Assembly (NCBI GenBank): GCA_958428235.1 | Contig: CAUAFG010000015.1 | Location: forward strand, 1-64,000 | Origin: Faeciplasma sp900553675 | Lineage (GTDB): Bacteria > Bacillota > Clostridia > Oscillospirales > Ruminococcaceae | Direction: 5' to 3' | DNA: 64,000 nucleotides | Shown: piece by piece, positions 61,689-64,000 of the stretch | How the letters are laid out: the number at the start of each line of letters is the position of its first letter | How positions within the stretch are numbered: position 1 is the first letter of the stretch | The notes under the pieces: model-generated | Told to the model about the DNA's origin: nothing | The model's input: only the letters and a program-made list of their open reading frames with translations | The model's database searches: none | Translations under genes and position numbers: made by a program

Positions 61689-63047
61689 TTAAACCTCCTT
61701 AATTTTTTCGAGCAGAATATTTTCAAGCTGCGGCAAGCCTGTATGCAAATAGGCTTGATATAGCTTATCATATGGAACCTCGCTTAGCTTATAGCCAAGG
61801 TAATGAAATGACGGATATACCGGCGCGATATAGCATCCGCTCAGATCATACTCAGAATCTTCATATTTTGCATAGAATGCAAGAAGCTCTTTAATATCAT
61901 TTCTGCTCAGCTCATTACCGGCAAGCGCTTGCTTAAACAAAAGTCCCGCCTTGGCTGATATGGGACAAACCACAGGCTCTTGAAATCCGATATCCTTCAA
62001 ATAAGCTGTAACATCGCTCATAATTTGTGTGATAGAATCGTCCTCGAAATCGCAGGTATCCATCATGTTTATCACAAAAACAATTTTCTTGTAATCCGCA
62101 TTTTCACAAATGAATTTCAGATGAGAATAGTCATCATCTGAACCGTAGCATTCAACAGGTATAACGTAAACGATAATATCATGATGACGTTTGGTAAGCT
62201 CATCTCTGGTAACAATTTTATGTTCGGGGTTCTGAGATGAGTTGACACCGGGCGTATCATAAAATACAACCCGATTATTGTTGAGAGCGGATTCAAAATA
62301 TCCTACAACAGCACACGGCGACTCTCTTTGCTTTGTATAGCTTTTGACTGCCTCAGCAGTTATGTTTGTAATCGTTTCATCCTTTGCAATAACGTTGAAG
62401 CACGGATGATATACCGGCTCGGAATGGAACTGCATTACTGCTGCCGTGCAGGCGGTTTTTCTTGCGTATGAAAGCTCTTGCCCGATAAGTGCGTTTATAA
62501 GCGTAGACTTTCCGGCACTCATTGTTGCGGTGAAGGCTATGCTCTTCTTGGAAGTTCGCATATATCTCCTCATTCTGCACCAAGCGTCGAATTGCTCTTT
62601 GCTTATAAGATATTCATCAATCAGTGAAGCGTCTTCATTGAACATCATGTTGAACAGCTCGTTTATTCTTCTATGATATCTGCGATGAACAGATAATTTA
62701 AGTTCTGCACATATTTTCGTTGCGAGCTGCTTGTTTGATATGGCAAAAAGGTAAATGCAGTCGAACAGGAAGACGTATCTGAAGGAAAACAGTCGGAACG
62801 GAGTGAACCAAGGCTTAAGAATATCCTTAGCAGATTCGGCGACATCAATTTGGTAGCTTTCATCTTTGCCGATAAAATCATTTGCAAACCTGCGCAGACG
62901 CTCCTTTGCAGGTTTATTACTGCGGCAGAATTTTATTCGGTAATGTTCAAGCAGGCAGATATATTTGATTTTCTCGTCCATGCGCTCATTACTCAGCGGA
63001 TGGTTTAATAGCGGGTAGGTTATTGCATAGCTGTCTATACAGTTCAT
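61689..63047 (-). CDS. Dynamin-like GTPase B (short)
   Basis: The 452-residue protein has a helical N-terminal region of about 165 residues and a GTPase with G1 ATMSAGKST at 174-182, G3 DTPGV at 264-268 and G4 NMMD in place of NKxD. The stalk of the long partner is missing, so it may be a regulatory or hetero-oligomer subunit. An AAAGGAGG site precedes the ATG. It is the first gene of the six-gene operon. Confidence 0.84.
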   Translation of the reverse strand: MNCIDSYAITYPLLNHPLSNERMDEKIKYICLLEHYRIKFCRSNKPAKERLRRFANDFIGKDESYQIDVAESAKDILKPWFTPFRLFSFRYVFLFDCIYLFAISNKQLATKICAELKLSVHRRYHRRINELFNMMFNEDASLIDEYLISKEQFDAWCRMRRYMRTSKKSIAFTATMSAGKSTLINALIGQELSYARKTACTAAVMQFHSEPVYHPCFNVIAKDETITNITAEAVKSYTKQRESPCAVVGYFESALNNNRVVFYDTPGVNSSQNPEHKIVTRDELTKRHHDIIVYVIPVECYGSDDDYSHLKFICENADYKKIVFVINMMDTCDFEDDSITQIMSDVTAYLKDIGFQEPVVCPISAKAGLLFKQALAGNELSRNDIKELLAFYAKYEDSEYDLSGCYIAPVYPSFHYLGYKLSEVPYDKLYQAYLHTGLPQLENILLEKIKEV

Positions 63048-63078
63048 TGATTAATCTTATCCTCCTTTAAAAGCAAAA

Positions 63079-63175
63079 AACTATAGCAGCGGTTCTTAAC
63101 TGCTATAGTTTGTATAAACCGCTCGATTTTTTCATGTGGCAGCGATTGCTGTAAGCGGTATTACCCGCTTACAGC
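63079..63175 (-). terminator. Two hairpins between WYL regulator and dynamin operon
   Basis: GCTGTAAGCGG/CCGCTTACAGC (63148-63158 with 63165-63175) and AACTATAGCAG/CTGCTATAGTT (63079-63089 with 63100-63110), each an 11-bp perfect stem. On the minus strand the second is followed by TTTTTTGC, so it probably ends the WYL transcript or attenuates read-through into the operon. I found no convincing promoter for the operon itself. Confidence 0.7.
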
Positions 63176-63230
63176 CCACTACAAAAGATTGGATTATTAC
63201 TAATTTTATAATAATACTTAAGCGCTGTAT

Positions 63231-64000
63231 TCACTCCAACACCTTAACCATATCCCCCTGACTCCTCAGCCACATATCAATTCCTTCCTCTCCCAGCGTT
63301 TCAACGCTAACGGTATAAACTCCGTTTTCCTCCGAGAGTACCTTGGCTGTAGGAAGTCTGTCAAAAACAGCGTCTATATCTCTGCCGCTGTATGTGAATC
63401 TGACCCTGTTAAGCTTGCCGCTGTACATATATTGTACAAGCTTGCGGAACTTTCCTTCCTCAAACCTATCGCTATAAGGAAGGCTAAAGGTTTCATCAAG
63501 TACCTTTAAATTCTTTATCCTGTCTATCCTGTAAGTCGTGGGAGACGAATCGTTGACAACCTTGAAATCCTTGCGGACATTCTCATCATCGATAATGGCG
63601 GCAAGATAGAAATAGTACTCCGAAAACATTATCGCCGCAGGAATTATCTTTCTTTTTACGACCTTCCTGTCCGATATCCTTTCATAGGTTATCTCTATGT
63701 ACCTACGTTTTTTAATGGCACCCGCCAATGTCCAGATGCTTTCAATAAGCTTTTGGTTATGCCTTGGCTGGGTGTAATAGTGGAACTCATTGTTTATAAG
63801 CTCTCTGACCTGCTTGCGCTCGGAATCTGTGGTGCAAAGGGCAATAAGCTTATCTATAATGCCCTTCATTTCCTCTTGGGTGAACGCTCGGCTATCCAAA
63901 AGGATTTTGCATACAGCCAGTATTTCACCGCTTGATAGCAGAGTCTCGCTCTTTTTCTCAAGCCGATAGCCCTTTTTTGACCTGTCATACTCAACCTTGC
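63231..64000 (-). CDS. WYL-domain transcriptional regulator (5' end outside window)
   Basis: The frame is open to the right edge of the window; the apparent start at 63899 is an internal Leu codon. Codons between it and 64000 read KVEYDRSKKGYRLEKKSE and SSGEILAVCKILLDSRAF, as in clostridial WYL regulators. Beyond that, residues RRYIEITYERI and the C-terminal ligand-binding part (YPxxxxYYFYLAAI-like FSEYYFYLAAI, TYRIDRIKNL) form the WYL domain. WYL proteins often bind nucleic-acid fragments and repress defence operons; this one precedes the dynamin/HerA operon on the same strand. Confidence 0.85.
   Translation of the reverse strand, partial: KVEYDRSKKGYRLEKKSETLLSSGEILAVCKILLDSRAFTQEEMKGIIDKLIALCTTDSERKQVRELINNEFHYYTQPRHNQKLIESIWTLAGAIKKRRYIEITYERISDRKVVKRKIIPAAIMFSEYYFYLAAIIDDENVRKDFKVVNDSSPTTYRIDRIKNLKVLDETFSLPYSDRFEEGKFRKLVQYMYSGKLNRVRFTYSGRDIDAVFDRLPTAKVLSEENGVYTVSVETLGEEGIDMWLRSQGDMVKVLE

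Noticed and set aside
63897..63899. Start of the WYL protein at 63899
   Set aside because: The codon is TTG (Leu) inside a family-conserved segment, and the frame is open to the window edge, so the gene is partial.

Overview
The window looks like a chromosomal segment of a spore-forming, anaerobic, gut-type Clostridium relative, most likely in the Oscillospiraceae/Ruminococcaceae area. This is inference. It rests on strong GGAGG ribosome binding sites, sigma-A promoters with 17-base spacers, a SpoIID homologue, two stand-alone Spo0A DNA-binding-domain proteins, a GH43 xylan-side-chain enzyme, a class II GalT and a [4Fe-4S] aldo/keto reductase. No 16S rRNA or species marker is present.

Layout. 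1-9.6 kb: right-hand end of a type I-E CRISPR array, and a complete I-E cas operon on the minus strand (cas3-cse1-cse2-cas7-cas5-cas6e-cas1-cas2) whose Cas2 is fused to a DEDDh exonuclease. 9.7-12.3 kb: AraC regulator plus lipoprotein GH43 glycosidase. 12.4-18.9 kb: phosphate operon pstSCAB-phoU-phoP-phoR behind a cluster of TTNACA boxes. 19-31 kb: metabolic genes (aldo/keto reductase, galT, a UgpC-type sugar ABC ATPase, a hydroxyacid dehydrogenase, proB and proA separated by two inserted genes, a membrane protein) and spoIID. 31.2-34.4 kb: tRNA-Arg(CCT) preceded by a 101-base hairpin, a MarR regulator, a PII-like protein and a DUF1538 transporter-like protein. 34.4-38.3 kb: probable mobile island with a large serine recombinase and an ATPase/TOPRIM-like pair resembling anti-phage abortive-infection systems. 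38.5-51.4 kb: MATE exporter with its MarR, a DUF3990/HTH pair, an alcohol dehydrogenase (frameshifted)/aldehyde dehydrogenase operon, comEC, a DUF1848 protein, Fic, and MerR plus a lipoprotein hydrolase. 51.5-54.1 kb: two ~0.5 kb direct repeats, each carrying a near-identical Spo0A-C-domain gene, bracketing a DUF3990-type cassette whose DUF3990 gene has an amber stop. 54.3-64 kb: a six-gene minus-strand operon (two dynamin-like GTPases, a glycine-zipper membrane protein, a HerA-type ATPase with an internal glycine zipper, an HNH-type toxin, an immunity-like protein), preceded by a WYL-domain regulator that runs off the window.

The most novel-looking system is the last one. A conflict toxin and probable immunity protein are translationally coupled to a membrane-associated HerA ATPase and two dynamins, which suggests a membrane-acting defence or toxin-delivery machine. 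Regulatory logic can be read directly in several places. One palindrome, TTGACAARTCAA, overlaps the -35 boxes of both the 31.9 kb marR gene and the alcohol/aldehyde dehydrogenase operon 12 kb away. The second MarR has its operator inside its own promoter spacer. The MerR gene has the classic 19-base spacer. Both Spo0A-C genes carry an 0A-box-like site at the -35 region.
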